The translations under genes were made by a program, and so were the position numbers. The notes beneath the pieces are model-generated. The model was not told where the DNA came from. It was given only the letters and a program-made list of their open reading frames with translations, and searched no databases. Below are positions 1 to 8,837 of a stretch of DNA of 64,000 nucleotides, one piece after another. Numbering within the stretch: position 1 is the first letter of the stretch; the number at the start of each line of letters is the position of its first letter. Source of the stretch: Kribbella sp. NBC_00382 (GTDB taxonomy: Bacteria > Actinomycetota > Actinomycetes > Propionibacteriales > Kribbellaceae); assembly GCF_036067295.1 (NCBI RefSeq), contig NZ_CP107954.1:6882001-6946000 (forward strand), written 5' to 3'.

Positions 1-74
1 CCCACAGGGGCCGTGCTGGTCTGCGCGGAAGTTTTCACAACATCAGTGTCACCTAATTGCCGGAGCCCTTCAAA

Positions 75-93
75 TAAGGTTGCCCTAACCGGT
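75..93. promoter_or_regulatory. Possible DtxR/IdeR-type iron box
   Basis: The sequence TAAGGTTGCCCTAACCGGT agrees with the actinobacterial iron-box consensus TWAGGTTAGSCTAACCTWA at 14 of 19 positions. One half-site and the core are good; the last three bases do not fit. It lies about 70 bases upstream of the ABC transporter-ctaA genes, which serve haem supply, and could equally act on a divergent gene left of the window. The match was made by eye and is tentative. Confidence 0.35.
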
Positions 94-165
94 TCACGGC
101 TCCGCGCCTGCCACTTGGGGTGACCGTGAGCAGGGTCACGTCAAGGCGTTGACTAGTCTGCCCTT

Positions 166-885
166 GTGCCAGTCGCAGTGGAGATCGACAACCTCGTCGT
201 CCGGTACGGCGAGAAAGCCGCAGTCGACGGCCTCAGTCTCACCGTAACCGGCGGAACAGTGACGTCCGTGCTCGGCCCTAACGGAGCCGGCAAGACGACG
301 ACCGTGGAGAGCTGCGAAGGCTTCCGCCGGCCCGACTCGGGTCAGGTCCGGGTGCTCGGGCTCGACCCGATCGCCGACCACGACGAGTTGATGCCCCGGA
401 TCGGGGTGATGCTGCAGGAGGGTGGCGCCTGGTCGGGCGTTCGCGCCATGGAGATGCTCCGGTACGTCGCTTCGCTGCATTCCTACCCGCTGGAGTTGCC
501 GGCCCTGGTCGAGCGACTCGACCTGGGTACCTGTGGGCGTACGCCGTACCGGCGGCTGTCCGGTGGGCAGAAGCAGCGGCTGTCGCTGGCGATGGCGATC
601 GTCGGGCGGCCGGAGATCGTCTTCCTCGACGAGCCGACGACCGGGCTGGACCCGCACGGGCGCCGGGAGATCTGGCAGCTGATCCGGGATCTGCGCGACG
701 ACGGCGTCACCGTAGTGCTGACCACCCATGCAATGGACGAGGCGGAGCAGCTGTCCGACCAGGTGCACGTGGTGTCGGCCGGCAAGGTGATCGCCTCCGG
801 CAGCCCCGATGTGTTGACCGAGCATGGGTCCAAGTCGCTTGAAGATGTCTATTTGGCGCTGACGGCTCGGGAGCGCACCAAGTGA
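166..885 (+). CDS. ABC transporter ATP-binding protein
   Basis: This is a 239-residue cytoplasmic ATPase subunit that would power the permease encoded next to it. Visible motifs are Walker A GPNGAGKTT (residues 37-45), the signature LSGGQ (131-135), Walker B IVFLDE (151-156) and the switch histidine in TTHAMDE. The length is normal for a single nucleotide-binding domain of the CcmA/drug-export class. The start is a GTG at 166. The gene precedes a permease and heme A synthase, an arrangement also known in mycobacteria, so a role linked to cytochrome oxidase or haem is plausible. The substrate cannot be read from the sequence. Confidence 0.93.
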   Translation: MPVAVEIDNLVVRYGEKAAVDGLSLTVTGGTVTSVLGPNGAGKTTTVESCEGFRRPDSGQVRVLGLDPIADHDELMPRIGVMLQEGGAWSGVRAMEMLRYVASLHSYPLELPALVERLDLGTCGRTPYRRLSGGQKQRLSLAMAIVGRPEIVFLDEPTTGLDPHGRREIWQLIRDLRDDGVTVVLTTHAMDEAEQLSDQVHVVSAGKVIASGSPDVLTEHGSKSLEDVYLALTARERTK

Positions 886-922
886 ATGTTGCTGTGCTTT
901 TGGCCTCGCCTTCGGCTCGGCG

Positions 923-994
923 GGTCATGGGGCTGAACTCCCGGTCTTCCCTCGTCGCTTCGCTCCTCAGTCCAGACCGGGAGGCCCCATGACC
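923..994 (+). promoter_or_regulatory. Long hairpin over the permease ribosome site and start
   Basis: Two stems form in series. GGTCATGGGG (923-932) pairs with CCCCATGACC (985-994), and TCCCGGTCT (939-947) pairs with AGACCGGGA (974-982). A 6/2-base internal loop separates them and the terminal loop is 26 bases. The right arm contains the GAGG of the ribosome site and the ATG of the permease gene. A folded transcript would therefore hide that start, or end some transcripts after the ATPase gene. Pairing is seen directly; function is inferred. Confidence 0.6.
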
Positions 995-1765
995 ACGTAT
1001 GCACCTCATCCGCGGAGTGCTCCCTGGCCTCGCAAGGTCTACTCGCATGCGGTGATGGAGTTTCGGTTGCTGCTGCGGAACGGGGAGCAGTTGCTGCTTG
1101 CTCTGGTGATCCCGCTGGGGCTGCTGCTGCTTTTGGGCGGTACTGGGCTGGGCGACCGGCTTCCGCTCGGGGACGGGCCGGCGGTGGATCTGGCAGTACC
1201 GCGGGTGCTGGCGCTGGCCGTGTTGTCGACGTCGTTCACGTCACTGGCCATCGCTACCGGGTTTGAGCGGCGGTACGGGGTCATCAAGCGACTGGGCGCC
1301 TCTCCCCTGTCCCGGACCGGTCTGCTGGCCGGGAAGATCGGGTCGGTGCTCGCGATCCAGGTGATCCAGCTGGCCGTCCTGATCGGCGCTGGGTTCGCCC
1401 TGGGCTGGAAGCCGGTCGGTGGGGCTACTGCGGTGTTCGGCGTACTACTGATGGTGCTGTGCGGTACTGCGGCCTTTGCGTCACTCGGGTTGCTGATGGC
1501 CGGAGTACTGCGGGCCGAGGCGACACTGGCCGCGGCGAACCTGCTGTACCTGCTGCTGCTGGTGGGTGGCGCGATCATGACGCCGGTCGAGGAGTACCCC
1601 GACAGCATGCAGGGCGTAGTACGGCTACTGCCGAGTGCTGCACTGGCCAACGGGCTGGCGAACTCCACCCTGGAAGGTGTTGTGCCGTGGGCCGCCGCAC
1701 TGTCCCTGGCGCTCTGGGCGGGCGTGCTGGGTTACCTGGTGTCCCGGACCTTCCGATGGGACTGA
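989..1765 (+). CDS. ABC-2 type transporter permease
   Basis: This 258-residue integral membrane protein has about six hydrophobic helices. The first is the Leu-rich segment near residues 33-50. Later ones run through the middle, and the last is near the C-terminus before the terminal WD. It should form the channel for the ATPase encoded 103 bases upstream. The ATG at 989 is preceded by GAGG, which lies inside a long inverted repeat. The next gene, ctaA, begins 19 bases after the stop, so the three genes probably form one transcript. The transported molecule is unknown. Confidence 0.9.
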   Translation: MTTYAPHPRSAPWPRKVYSHAVMEFRLLLRNGEQLLLALVIPLGLLLLLGGTGLGDRLPLGDGPAVDLAVPRVLALAVLSTSFTSLAIATGFERRYGVIKRLGASPLSRTGLLAGKIGSVLAIQVIQLAVLIGAGFALGWKPVGGATAVFGVLLMVLCGTAAFASLGLLMAGVLRAEATLAAANLLYLLLLVGGAIMTPVEEYPDSMQGVVRLLPSAALANGLANSTLEGVVPWAAALSLALWAGVLGYLVSRTFRWD

Positions 1766-1784
1766 GAAGGCCCTTCTCTAGAGT

Positions 1785-2717
1785 GTGCCGGTGACCACGG
1801 ACGCCCCCACCCACCCGACCGAGCCCGTCAACGGATTCTGGCGGTTGGTGCCAGAGCCGAGCCTGGACGTCGTCCGCCGCTGGGGCTGGACCTCGGTGAT
1901 CGTCAACATCGGCATCGTGGTGACCGGTGGACTGGTCCGGTTGACCGGCTCAGGGCTGGGCTGCCCGACCTGGCCGTCGTGCACCGACGAGTCGTACGTG
2001 CCGCACAGCGCGCTCGGGTACCACGGCGCGATCGAGTTCGGGAACCGGATGCTCGGGTTCGTGGTCGCGGCGGTCGCGATCTGCACCTGGCTCGTCGTGA
2101 TGCGGTACCGGCCCCGGCGTACCGACCTGCGTCGCCTCGCCACGGCGGCCGCGCTGGGGGTCCCACTGCAGGCCGTGATCGGTGGGATCAGCGTGCTCAC
2201 CGGGCTGAACCCGTGGATCGTCTCGGCGCACTTCCTGGTCTCGCCGATCATCATCACGCTGACGGTGGCGATGATGCGGCGATCCCGCACCAGCCCTTAT
2301 CCGCACACTCCCCCGGTGGTCCGAGCACTCGCAACCGCTTCTGTGGTGTGCGTCTGGCTGACCGTTGCCCTCGGCACCGTTGTCACCGGCGCGGGGCCGC
2401 ACTCGGGCGATCCGGAGACCGGCCGGAACGGCTTCGATCCGGAGATCATCAGCCAGCTGCACTCCGACAGTGTGTTCGCCTTGCTGGGGGTCTCGATCGC
2501 GCTGGTGATCGCCACCCGCGTGACGGCGACCTCCCGCACCCTGCGCAAGCTCGCTGCCTGGTTGCTGGCTGTGGAGCTGCTACAGGGTGCGGTCGGCTTC
2601 ACTCAGTACTTCACCGGCCTGCCGTGGGGTCTGGTACTGGTCCACATGTTCATGGCCGGCCTGCTGATCGCTCTGGTCACCGCGGTGTACGGCGAACGCG
2701 GAACGCCTGCTACCTAA
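1785..2717 (+). CDS. ctaA: Heme A synthase (COX15/CtaA family)
   Basis: The protein oxidises the methyl group of heme O to a formyl group, giving heme A for aa3-type cytochrome oxidase at the cell membrane. The 310-residue sequence has eight predicted membrane helices. It carries the family Cys pair in GLGCPTWPSC, the EFGNR segment, and histidines in helices (SAHFLV, GPHSGD, QLHSDS, VHMFM) that serve as haem ligands in the family. GTG at 1785 is used here; GTG at 1791 is an alternative. A 15-base palindrome (1764-1778) lies just upstream over the permease stop. ctaB, the previous pathway step, is 1.4 kb away on the other strand. Confidence 0.93.
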   Translation: MPVTTDAPTHPTEPVNGFWRLVPEPSLDVVRRWGWTSVIVNIGIVVTGGLVRLTGSGLGCPTWPSCTDESYVPHSALGYHGAIEFGNRMLGFVVAAVAICTWLVVMRYRPRRTDLRRLATAAALGVPLQAVIGGISVLTGLNPWIVSAHFLVSPIIITLTVAMMRRSRTSPYPHTPPVVRALATASVVCVWLTVALGTVVTGAGPHSGDPETGRNGFDPEIISQLHSDSVFALLGVSIALVIATRVTATSRTLRKLAAWLLAVELLQGAVGFTQYFTGLPWGLVLVHMFMAGLLIALVTAVYGERGTPAT

Positions 2718-2720
2718 CTT

Positions 2721-3806
2721 CTACTTGACCCGGTAGACCGCGCCCGGCCCGAAGAGCGGCGACGAGACGAAGACGTCGCCCCACTTGTTGATCGCGGCGC
2801 CGGCCGGAAGGACCAGCTTGCCCTTGGCAAGTTCCTTCTTGTAGCCGGCCTTGTGGTGGCGGCCCTGGTACTGCAGGTACAGCGAGCCGATCACCGGTTC
2901 GGTGCTCGGTCCTTCGGCTGCGAGCCAGGTGGCCTTGGCCAGTTCGACGACCGCGATCGTGCCGTGCGGTCCGCCCGCCAGGTCGACGATCGAGGTGTAG
3001 CCGTCGGCGTACCGCTGGCAGTTGCCCTTGTTCGGCTTGTACGGGTCGCAGACCGCGCCCACTGAGCCCGGCTTGATCCGCCAGATCTCGGAGGTTCCGG
3101 CCGTTGCGGGGAAGCCGCGCAGCTCGCCCACGTAGTAGTAGCCGTCGGATCCGACCGTCACCGAGGTGGCGACAGCCTCTGCCGGCATCAGCTGACCACC
3201 GAACTCAGCCGGTGCCTTGACGACGCGCGGCTTGAGCCGTGCCACCGTCTTGATCTTCCCGTTCGGCCAGACGCGCAGCAGGTCGTTGCCCGCCGCATCG
3301 GAGACCAGGACCGTCCCGTCGCGCAGAGCGGCCACGCCGAATGGGTTCGACTCCGTCGGCTCGTCGGCCAGGTTGTACGGGTCGGGGTCTTGAGCCTGGT
3401 ACTTCGCGATGTCGGCCACCTTGAGCGGCGCCTTACCCGGCCGCAGCCTGAACAAGGTCGCGCTACCTGGCGGGAGCGGCTGCCCTGGCTCGCCACCGGC
3501 GCCCGTCAGCGCATACGTCCGGCCCCACCGATCCGTGTCGATCGCCGGCGGGAACCCACCCGGAACCGTCCCGAGCTTCCTGATCCGCTTGTTGATCCCG
3601 TAGCCCCACGCCTCGTACACCGAGCCGTCGCCCACGCTGTAAACGACCTTCGTCCCGTTGACCGCCACACCCCGCGGCCCATCCAGCCCAGTCACCACCG
3701 GCTTCAGATTGCTCTGCCCAGTACCGTCAGCCTGCCCGGCCACCAGCACCGTACCGACCAACGCCACCACCGAAACCGCTGCTATTCGTACTGTTCTCCC
3801 TCGCAC
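2721..3806 (-). CDS. Secreted ScyD/ScyE-like beta-propeller protein
   Basis: This 361-residue protein begins with a Sec-type signal peptide: MRGRTVR, then a hydrophobic stretch of about 17 residues ending near AGQADG. The rest is NHL-like propeller sequence with GLDGPRGVAVNG, GVAALRDGTVLVSDAAGNDLLRV-type and GSDGYYYVGEL segments. These resemble the ScyD/ScyE family, whose members in most bacteria have no known reaction. The GTG start at 3806 follows a good purine-rich site (TAGGGGG). The stop lies three bases from the convergent ctaA stop, with no obvious terminator between them. Extracellular location is inferred. Confidence 0.75.
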   Translation of the reverse strand: MRGRTVRIAAVSVVALVGTVLVAGQADGTGQSNLKPVVTGLDGPRGVAVNGTKVVYSVGDGSVYEAWGYGINKRIRKLGTVPGGFPPAIDTDRWGRTYALTGAGGEPGQPLPPGSATLFRLRPGKAPLKVADIAKYQAQDPDPYNLADEPTESNPFGVAALRDGTVLVSDAAGNDLLRVWPNGKIKTVARLKPRVVKAPAEFGGQLMPAEAVATSVTVGSDGYYYVGELRGFPATAGTSEIWRIKPGSVGAVCDPYKPNKGNCQRYADGYTSIVDLAGGPHGTIAVVELAKATWLAAEGPSTEPVIGSLYLQYQGRHHKAGYKKELAKGKLVLPAGAAINKWGDVFVSSPLFGPGAVYRVK

Positions 3807-4113
3807 TACTGCCCCCTACATTCCCCGTCCCCCCAGCGTGGAGCCGCCCCCCACGGACTCTCCATGGCAACACCGCATCCCCTGCAGGTCAACGGGAAAG
3901 CACACCGCCACCACCCGAGCACCGAGGGCAAATAGGCCGACCAGGCAACCACCGTTGCCCAATCGGGCACCTCGTCCACGGTGGGCGCATTGCCGGCCAC
4001 CGCTTCAGCCGATCGACTGGCGGGTTTTGGTGCCACTGGCGTGATGCTTCAGGCCAGTCGCCCGACAACCTGCCAGTGACCGGGCAGCGGCGGGCGCGTG
4101 GGCGTACGTAGTA
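3807..4113. other. Intergenic region between ctaB and the ScyD-like gene
   Basis: About 307 bases without a convincing gene. It must hold the 3' end of the ctaB transcript and the promoter of the ScyD-like gene. A loose inverted repeat (CACTGGC 4034-4040 with GCCAGTG 4072-4078) might form a weak hairpin after ctaB. No promoter boxes could be assigned with confidence. Confidence 0.5.
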
Positions 4114-5085
4114 CTAGCGGAGCAGCGGGTCGATGGCTGCGGCTATGAAGAGGAGGGCGAGGTAGATGTTGGAGAAGTGGAACAGGCGCATCGGGCGGAG
4201 GGCTGGTCCGTCGGCGCCGGTGTTGGCTCGGGCCAGGAGGGCGAAGGCTTCGCGGAGGAAGACGACGCCGAGGGCAACTGCTGCCAGCGGGTAGACCCAG
4301 CCCGTACCGCCGACCGGCCAGAGAGCGATCGAGGTGATCACCATGACGATCGAGTAGAAGAGGATCTGCCGGGCCGTCTGCACAGCTGTGGCGACTACCG
4401 GGAGCATCGGGACGTCTACCGACGCATAGTCCTCGCGGTAGCGCATCGCCAGCGCCCAGGTGTGCGGCGGCGTCCAGAAGAAGACGACACCGAACAGCAC
4501 CACCGGCGTCCAAGCAAGCGAACCGGTGACGGACGTCCAGCCGATCAGGGTCGGGAAGCATCCCGCGATCCCGCCCCAGACGATGTTCTGGACGGTCCGC
4601 CGCTTCAGCAGCATCGTGTAGCCGAAGACGTAGAACGCGTTCGCCGCCAGCGCGAGCAGCGAGGACAGCCAGTTGACGAGCAGGCCGAGCTCGATCGTCG
4701 CCAGGATGCCCAGGACGATGCCGAAGACCGTCGCCGAGCGCGGGCTGACCGCGTGCCGGGGCAGCGGGCGGCGGCGGGTACGGCGCATCTGCTCGTCGAT
4801 GTCGCGGTCGAGCACGCAGTTGATCGTGTTCGCGCTACCGGCGGCCAGGATGCCACCGACCAGGGTGGCGGCGACGACGCCCAGCCCGGGGACTCCCCCG
4901 GCGGCCAGGAACATCACCGGCACGGTGGTGATCAGCAGCAACTCGATGATGCGCGGCTTGGTCAGACCGACGTACGCCTTGATCACGTCGCGTACCGACG
5001 GACCGGGCACCTCAAGGGTTGGGTCCAACGGAAGCGGCGCCGGGTACGACGTCGTCGCGGCTGGACGCGGGTCGACGGCCGTCAC
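4114..5085 (-). CDS. ctaB: Protoheme IX farnesyltransferase (heme O synthase)
   Basis: CtaB attaches a farnesyl group to protoheme IX, making heme O, the substrate of CtaA. The product is a multi-pass membrane protein of the UbiA prenyltransferase family. Visible features are the first helix region GLTKPRIIELLL, the Asp-rich prenyl-diphosphate motif NCVLDRDIDEQMRR, and the second conserved loop around GYTMLLKRRT. I chose the GTG at 5085, giving 323 residues, because GAGGT lies six bases upstream and the family begins there. The open frame continues to 5229 but that extension is not conserved-looking. The gene is divergent from tkt, the arrangement also known in other actinobacteria. Confidence 0.93.
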   Translation of the reverse strand: MTAVDPRPAATTSYPAPLPLDPTLEVPGPSVRDVIKAYVGLTKPRIIELLLITTVPVMFLAAGGVPGLGVVAATLVGGILAAGSANTINCVLDRDIDEQMRRTRRRPLPRHAVSPRSATVFGIVLGILATIELGLLVNWLSSLLALAANAFYVFGYTMLLKRRTVQNIVWGGIAGCFPTLIGWTSVTGSLAWTPVVLFGVVFFWTPPHTWALAMRYREDYASVDVPMLPVVATAVQTARQILFYSIVMVITSIALWPVGGTGWVYPLAAVALGVVFLREAFALLARANTGADGPALRPMRLFHFSNIYLALLFIAAAIDPLLR

Positions 5086-5515
5086 GAACACCTCGAACTG
5101 AGTGGGTTGACGCCGGGAACCGGCGCTGACGGTTCGACAGTCTACGACGGCCCGTAGGAGTCTTTTGCACCCACCCGCACCGGGGTGTCGTCCGGCCGCC
5201 GGGGACAGTCCGCCGGACAACCGTGGCACCGAAGTAACGCGCCCGTCGGACAGCGGTAATCAAGCTGTGGAATAAGGAGCGTGGATGCCGTCGAGAGGGG
5301 TACCGATGTGATCTGCCAGACGCCCCGCGCAACCGGGGAACAACGACGGGCCGGTCCCGGTTGCGGAGGTATGAAGGGCTCGGGACGACTGGGCGAGTAG
5401 GCTCGCTCACGGTGACGCGCGGGGGCGCGACGGCGGGTGGGCACTAGCGTCCGGCCGGACCCTCGAACGTCAGTAACTGCAGTATTCAGCAGCCATCGAG
5501 AGGAGCGCCGCCGGC
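5086..5515. promoter_or_regulatory. Divergent ctaB/tkt intergenic region with inverted repeat
   Basis: This 430-base stretch separates two divergent genes and should hold both promoters. The clearest structure is a perfect 10-bp inverted repeat, CGCAACCGGG (5328-5337) and CCCGGTTGCG (5356-5365), with an 18-base spacer. It could be an operator or an RNA hairpin. No promoter boxes could be assigned securely. Short open frames here overlap on both strands and show no recognisable protein features. Confidence 0.5.
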
Positions 5516-7696
5516 GTGACGGAGAAGACCAGCCCCAAGCTTGACTGGACCGAGCTCGACAAGCGCGCGGTCGACACCGTGCGGGTCCTCGCGCTGGACG
5601 CCGTGGAGAAGGTCGGCAACGGCCACCCCGGTACTGCGATGAGCCTCGCCCCCGCCGCGTATCTGCTGTTCCAGAAGGTGATGCGGCACAACCCCGCCGA
5701 CCCGCACTGGGCCGGCCGCGACCGCTTCGTCCTGTCTGCCGGGCACTCCAGCCTGACCCTCTACATCCAGCTCTACCTGGCCGGCTTCGGCCTGGAGCTC
5801 GACGACCTGAAGTCGCTCCGTACCTGGGGCAGCGCGACTCCTGGCCACCCGGAGTACAGCCACACCCCCGGCGTCGAGACCACCACCGGTCCGCTGGGCC
5901 AGGGTGTCGGCAACGCGGTCGGGATGGCCATGGCGGCTCGCCGTGAGCGCGGCCTGCTCGACCCGGAGACGGCCAAGGGCGAAAGCCTGTTCGACCACAA
6001 CATCTACGTGATCGCCTCCGACGGTGACCTGGAGGAGGGCGTCTCCGCCGAGGCCTCCTCGCTGGCCGGTCACCAGAAGCTCGGCAATCTGACGGTGATC
6101 TACGACGCCAACAAGATCTCCATCGAGGACGACACGAACATCGCGTTCTCCGAGGACGTCGCGGCCCGCTACGCGGCGTACGGCTGGGACGTCCACGACG
6201 TCGACTGGACCAACGGCGGCACGGGCTACGAAGAAGACGTGCAGGCGCTGTGGGACGCGATCGAGGCGGGCCACGCGGTCACCGACAAGCCGACCTTCAT
6301 CCGGCTGCACACGATCATCGGCTGGCCGGCCCCGAACGCGCAGAACACCGGCAAGATCCACGGTTCGGCCGCGGGTGCCGCCGAGGTGGCCGCCACCAAG
6401 ACGGTGCTGGGCTTCGACCCGGAGCAGACCTTCGAGGTCACCGACGAGGTGATCGCCCACACCCGGGGCGCGCTCGACCGCGGCAAGGAGCTGCAGGCCG
6501 CCTGGACGACGAAGTACGAGGAATGGCGCCAGGCCTCCCCCGACCAGGCCGCGCTGCTCGACCGGCTGGACAAGCACGAACTGCCGGCCGGCTGGAAGGA
6601 CGCGCTGCCCACCTGGGACGCCGACGCGAAGGGTGTCGCCACCCGCGCCGCCTCTGGCGAGGTGCTGACCAAGATCGCGCCCGAGCTCCCCGAGCTCTGG
6701 GGCGGTTCGGCCGACCTGGCCGGTTCGAACAACACGACTCCGAAGGGCCAGCCGTCGTTCATCCCGGCTGAGCACGCGACCAAGGAGTTCCAGGGCAACG
6801 AGTACGGCCGCGTCCTGCACTTCGGGATCCGCGAGCACGCCATGGGCGCGATCCTGAACGGGATCGCCCTGCACGGCGGCACCCGGCCCTACGGCGGCAC
6901 CTTCTTGACCTTCAGCGACTACATGCGCCCGTCGGTCCGGCTGGCCGCGCTGATGAAGCTGCCCGTCACGTACGTCTGGACGCACGACTCGATCGGCCTC
7001 GGCGAAGACGGCCCGACCCACCAGCCGGTGGAGCACCTGGCCGCTCTGCGCGCGATCCCGGGCCTCGACGTGGTCCGCCCCGCCGATGCGAACGAGACCG
7101 CCGCCGCCTGGGCCACGATCCTCGACAACATCGACCGCCCGGCCGGGTTGATCCTGACCCGCCAGAACGTCCCGACCTACCCCCGCGGAACGGACGGCTA
7201 CGCCACCACCGAGAACGTGCACAAGGGCGGGTACACGCTGCTCGACACCGACGGCACGCCCGACGTGATCCTGATCGGCACCGGCTCCGAGCTGCAGCTG
7301 GCCGTCGAGGCCCGCGAGACGCTGGCCGCCGAGGGCATCAAGGCCCGCGTCGTCTCGCTGGTGTCGCGTGAGTGGTTCGACGAGCAGGACGACGACTACC
7401 GCGACTCGGTCATCCCGGCCGCGGTACGGGCCCGTGTCTCGGTCGAGGCCGGCATCAAGCTCGGCTGGCGCGAGCTGGTCGGCGACGCCGGGCGCAGCGT
7501 CAGCCTGGAGCACTACGGTGCCTCGGCCGACTACAAGAAGCTGTACACGGAGTTCGGCATCACCGCCGAGGCCGTCGTGCAGGCAGCCAAGGACAGCATC
7601 GCCGCGGCAACCGAGCTCGGTGGCAGCGGTGTACCGGCAGGACGCGCCGCAGCAGGGCCGGTCGGACCGGCCGACACATCCGCCGCCAACAACTGA
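5516..7696 (+). CDS. tkt: Transketolase
   Basis: This thiamine-diphosphate enzyme moves two-carbon units between sugar phosphates in the non-oxidative pentose phosphate pathway. The 726-residue length is normal plus a short Ala/Gly-rich C-terminus. Motifs visible in order are GNGHPGTAMSLAP near the N-terminus, the cofactor-binding SDGDLEEG, the catalytic region HGGTRPYGGTF, and DSIGLGEDGPTHQPVE followed by the pyrimidine-domain sequence. The GTG at 5516 follows GAGAGGAG, about eight bases upstream. It is the first gene of a six-gene sugar phosphate operon; tal follows after 31 bases. Confidence 0.97.
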   Translation: MTEKTSPKLDWTELDKRAVDTVRVLALDAVEKVGNGHPGTAMSLAPAAYLLFQKVMRHNPADPHWAGRDRFVLSAGHSSLTLYIQLYLAGFGLELDDLKSLRTWGSATPGHPEYSHTPGVETTTGPLGQGVGNAVGMAMAARRERGLLDPETAKGESLFDHNIYVIASDGDLEEGVSAEASSLAGHQKLGNLTVIYDANKISIEDDTNIAFSEDVAARYAAYGWDVHDVDWTNGGTGYEEDVQALWDAIEAGHAVTDKPTFIRLHTIIGWPAPNAQNTGKIHGSAAGAAEVAATKTVLGFDPEQTFEVTDEVIAHTRGALDRGKELQAAWTTKYEEWRQASPDQAALLDRLDKHELPAGWKDALPTWDADAKGVATRAASGEVLTKIAPELPELWGGSADLAGSNNTTPKGQPSFIPAEHATKEFQGNEYGRVLHFGIREHAMGAILNGIALHGGTRPYGGTFLTFSDYMRPSVRLAALMKLPVTYVWTHDSIGLGEDGPTHQPVEHLAALRAIPGLDVVRPADANETAAAWATILDNIDRPAGLILTRQNVPTYPRGTDGYATTENVHKGGYTLLDTDGTPDVILIGTGSELQLAVEARETLAAEGIKARVVSLVSREWFDEQDDDYRDSVIPAAVRARVSVEAGIKLGWRELVGDAGRSVSLEHYGASADYKKLYTEFGITAEAVVQAAKDSIAAATELGGSGVPAGRAAAGPVGPADTSAANN

Positions 7697-7727
7697 ACAA
7701 CCACAGAACACTCGGAGGGCTTCGGAC

Positions 7728-8837
7728 ATGACCGATCGTTTGAAAGACCTCGCCGACGCCGGCGTTTCCATCTGGCTCGACGACCTGTCCCGGCAGCGGC
7801 TGACCAGCGGCAGCCTGGCGAACCTGATCCACGACCAGCACGTCAGCGGGGTGACCACCAACCCGACCATCTTCGCCAAGGCGATCTCCGACGCCGGCGC
7901 GTACGCCGAGCAGGTCAACCGGCTCGGCGCCGAGGGCGTCTCGACCGACCAGGCGATCCGGGTGATCACCACCGACGACGTCCGCGACGCCGCCGACCTG
8001 TTCAAGCCTGTGTACGACGACACCGACGGTGTCGACGGCCGGGTCTCGATCGAGGTCGAGCCGGGTCTGGCCCGCGACACCGCCAAGACGGTCGCCCAGG
8101 CCAAGGAGCTGTGGGCCACCGTCGGCCGGGAGAACGTCTTCGTCAAGATCCCGGCGACCAAGGAAGGCATCCCGGCGATCACCGAGACGCTGGCGAACGG
8201 GATCAGCGTGAACGTGACGCTGATCTTCTCCCTCGAGCGCTACAAGGCGGTCGTGGACGCGTTCCTGTCCGGTGTCGAGAAGGCGATCGACAACGGCCAC
8301 GACGTCACCAAGCTGGCCAGCGTGGCGTCCTTCTTCGTCAGCCGGGTCGACACCGAGATCGACAAGCGACTCGATGCCATCGGCACCGATGAGGCGGAGG
8401 CCCTGAAGGGCAAGGCCGCGATCGCCAACGCGCGGCTGGCCTACGAGGTGTTCGAGGAGGTCTTCGCCTCCGACCGCTGGCACGAGATCGAGACCGCCGG
8501 CGCCAAGGTCCAGCGGCCGCTCTGGGCCTCCACGGGCGTGAAGGACCCGGCGTACAAGGACACCCTGTACGTCGAGGAGCTGGTTGTCGCCAACGTCGTC
8601 AACACGATGCCGCAGGCAACGATGGACGCGTTCGCCGACCACGGCGAGGTCCGCGGCGACACCGTCACCGGCGACTACGACGGCGACCGCAAGGTGATCG
8701 CAGACCTCGAGAAGCTCGGCATCTCGTACGACGAGGTCGTGCAGCTGCTCGAGGACGAGGGCGTCAGCAAGTTCGACGTCTCCTGGACCGAGCTGCAGAA
8801 CACCGTCACCGCAGCGCTGAAGGCGGCCGCGAAGTGA
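7728..8837 (+). CDS. tal: Transaldolase
   Basis: Transaldolase transfers a dihydroxyacetone unit between sugar phosphates through a lysine Schiff base. The 369-residue protein begins MTDRLKDLADAGVSIWLDD, typical of actinobacterial transaldolases. It shows the substrate region GVTTNPTIF and the lysine-containing strand VFVKIPATKEG, followed by NVTLIFSLERY. The ATG at 7728 has CGGAGGG eight to fifteen bases upstream, which sets the start; the open frame extends much further upstream inside tkt and that part is not coding. The stop overlaps the pgi start by four bases, so translation is probably coupled. Confidence 0.96.
   Translation: MTDRLKDLADAGVSIWLDDLSRQRLTSGSLANLIHDQHVSGVTTNPTIFAKAISDAGAYAEQVNRLGAEGVSTDQAIRVITTDDVRDAADLFKPVYDDTDGVDGRVSIEVEPGLARDTAKTVAQAKELWATVGRENVFVKIPATKEGIPAITETLANGISVNVTLIFSLERYKAVVDAFLSGVEKAIDNGHDVTKLASVASFFVSRVDTEIDKRLDAIGTDEAEALKGKAAIANARLAYEVFEEVFASDRWHEIETAGAKVQRPLWASTGVKDPAYKDTLYVEELVVANVVNTMPQATMDAFADHGEVRGDTVTGDYDGDRKVIADLEKLGISYDEVVQLLEDEGVSKFDVSWTELQNTVTAALKAAAK

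Noticed and set aside
3806..4036. Small minus-strand gene upstream of the ScyD-like gene
   Set aside because: It overlaps the start of the ScyD-like gene, has low-complexity Trp/Gly/Ala sequence and no recognisable feature; more likely a promoter region.
5012..5444. Small minus-strand proteins between ctaB and tkt
   Set aside because: They overlap each other and the ctaB start in different frames and are Arg/Pro-rich noise.
5486..8182. Very long open frame on the minus strand opposite tkt and tal
   Set aside because: High-GC codon bias keeps the opposite strand open; the protein is Asp/Val/Gly/Arg-biased with no recognisable domain and fully overlaps two certain genes.
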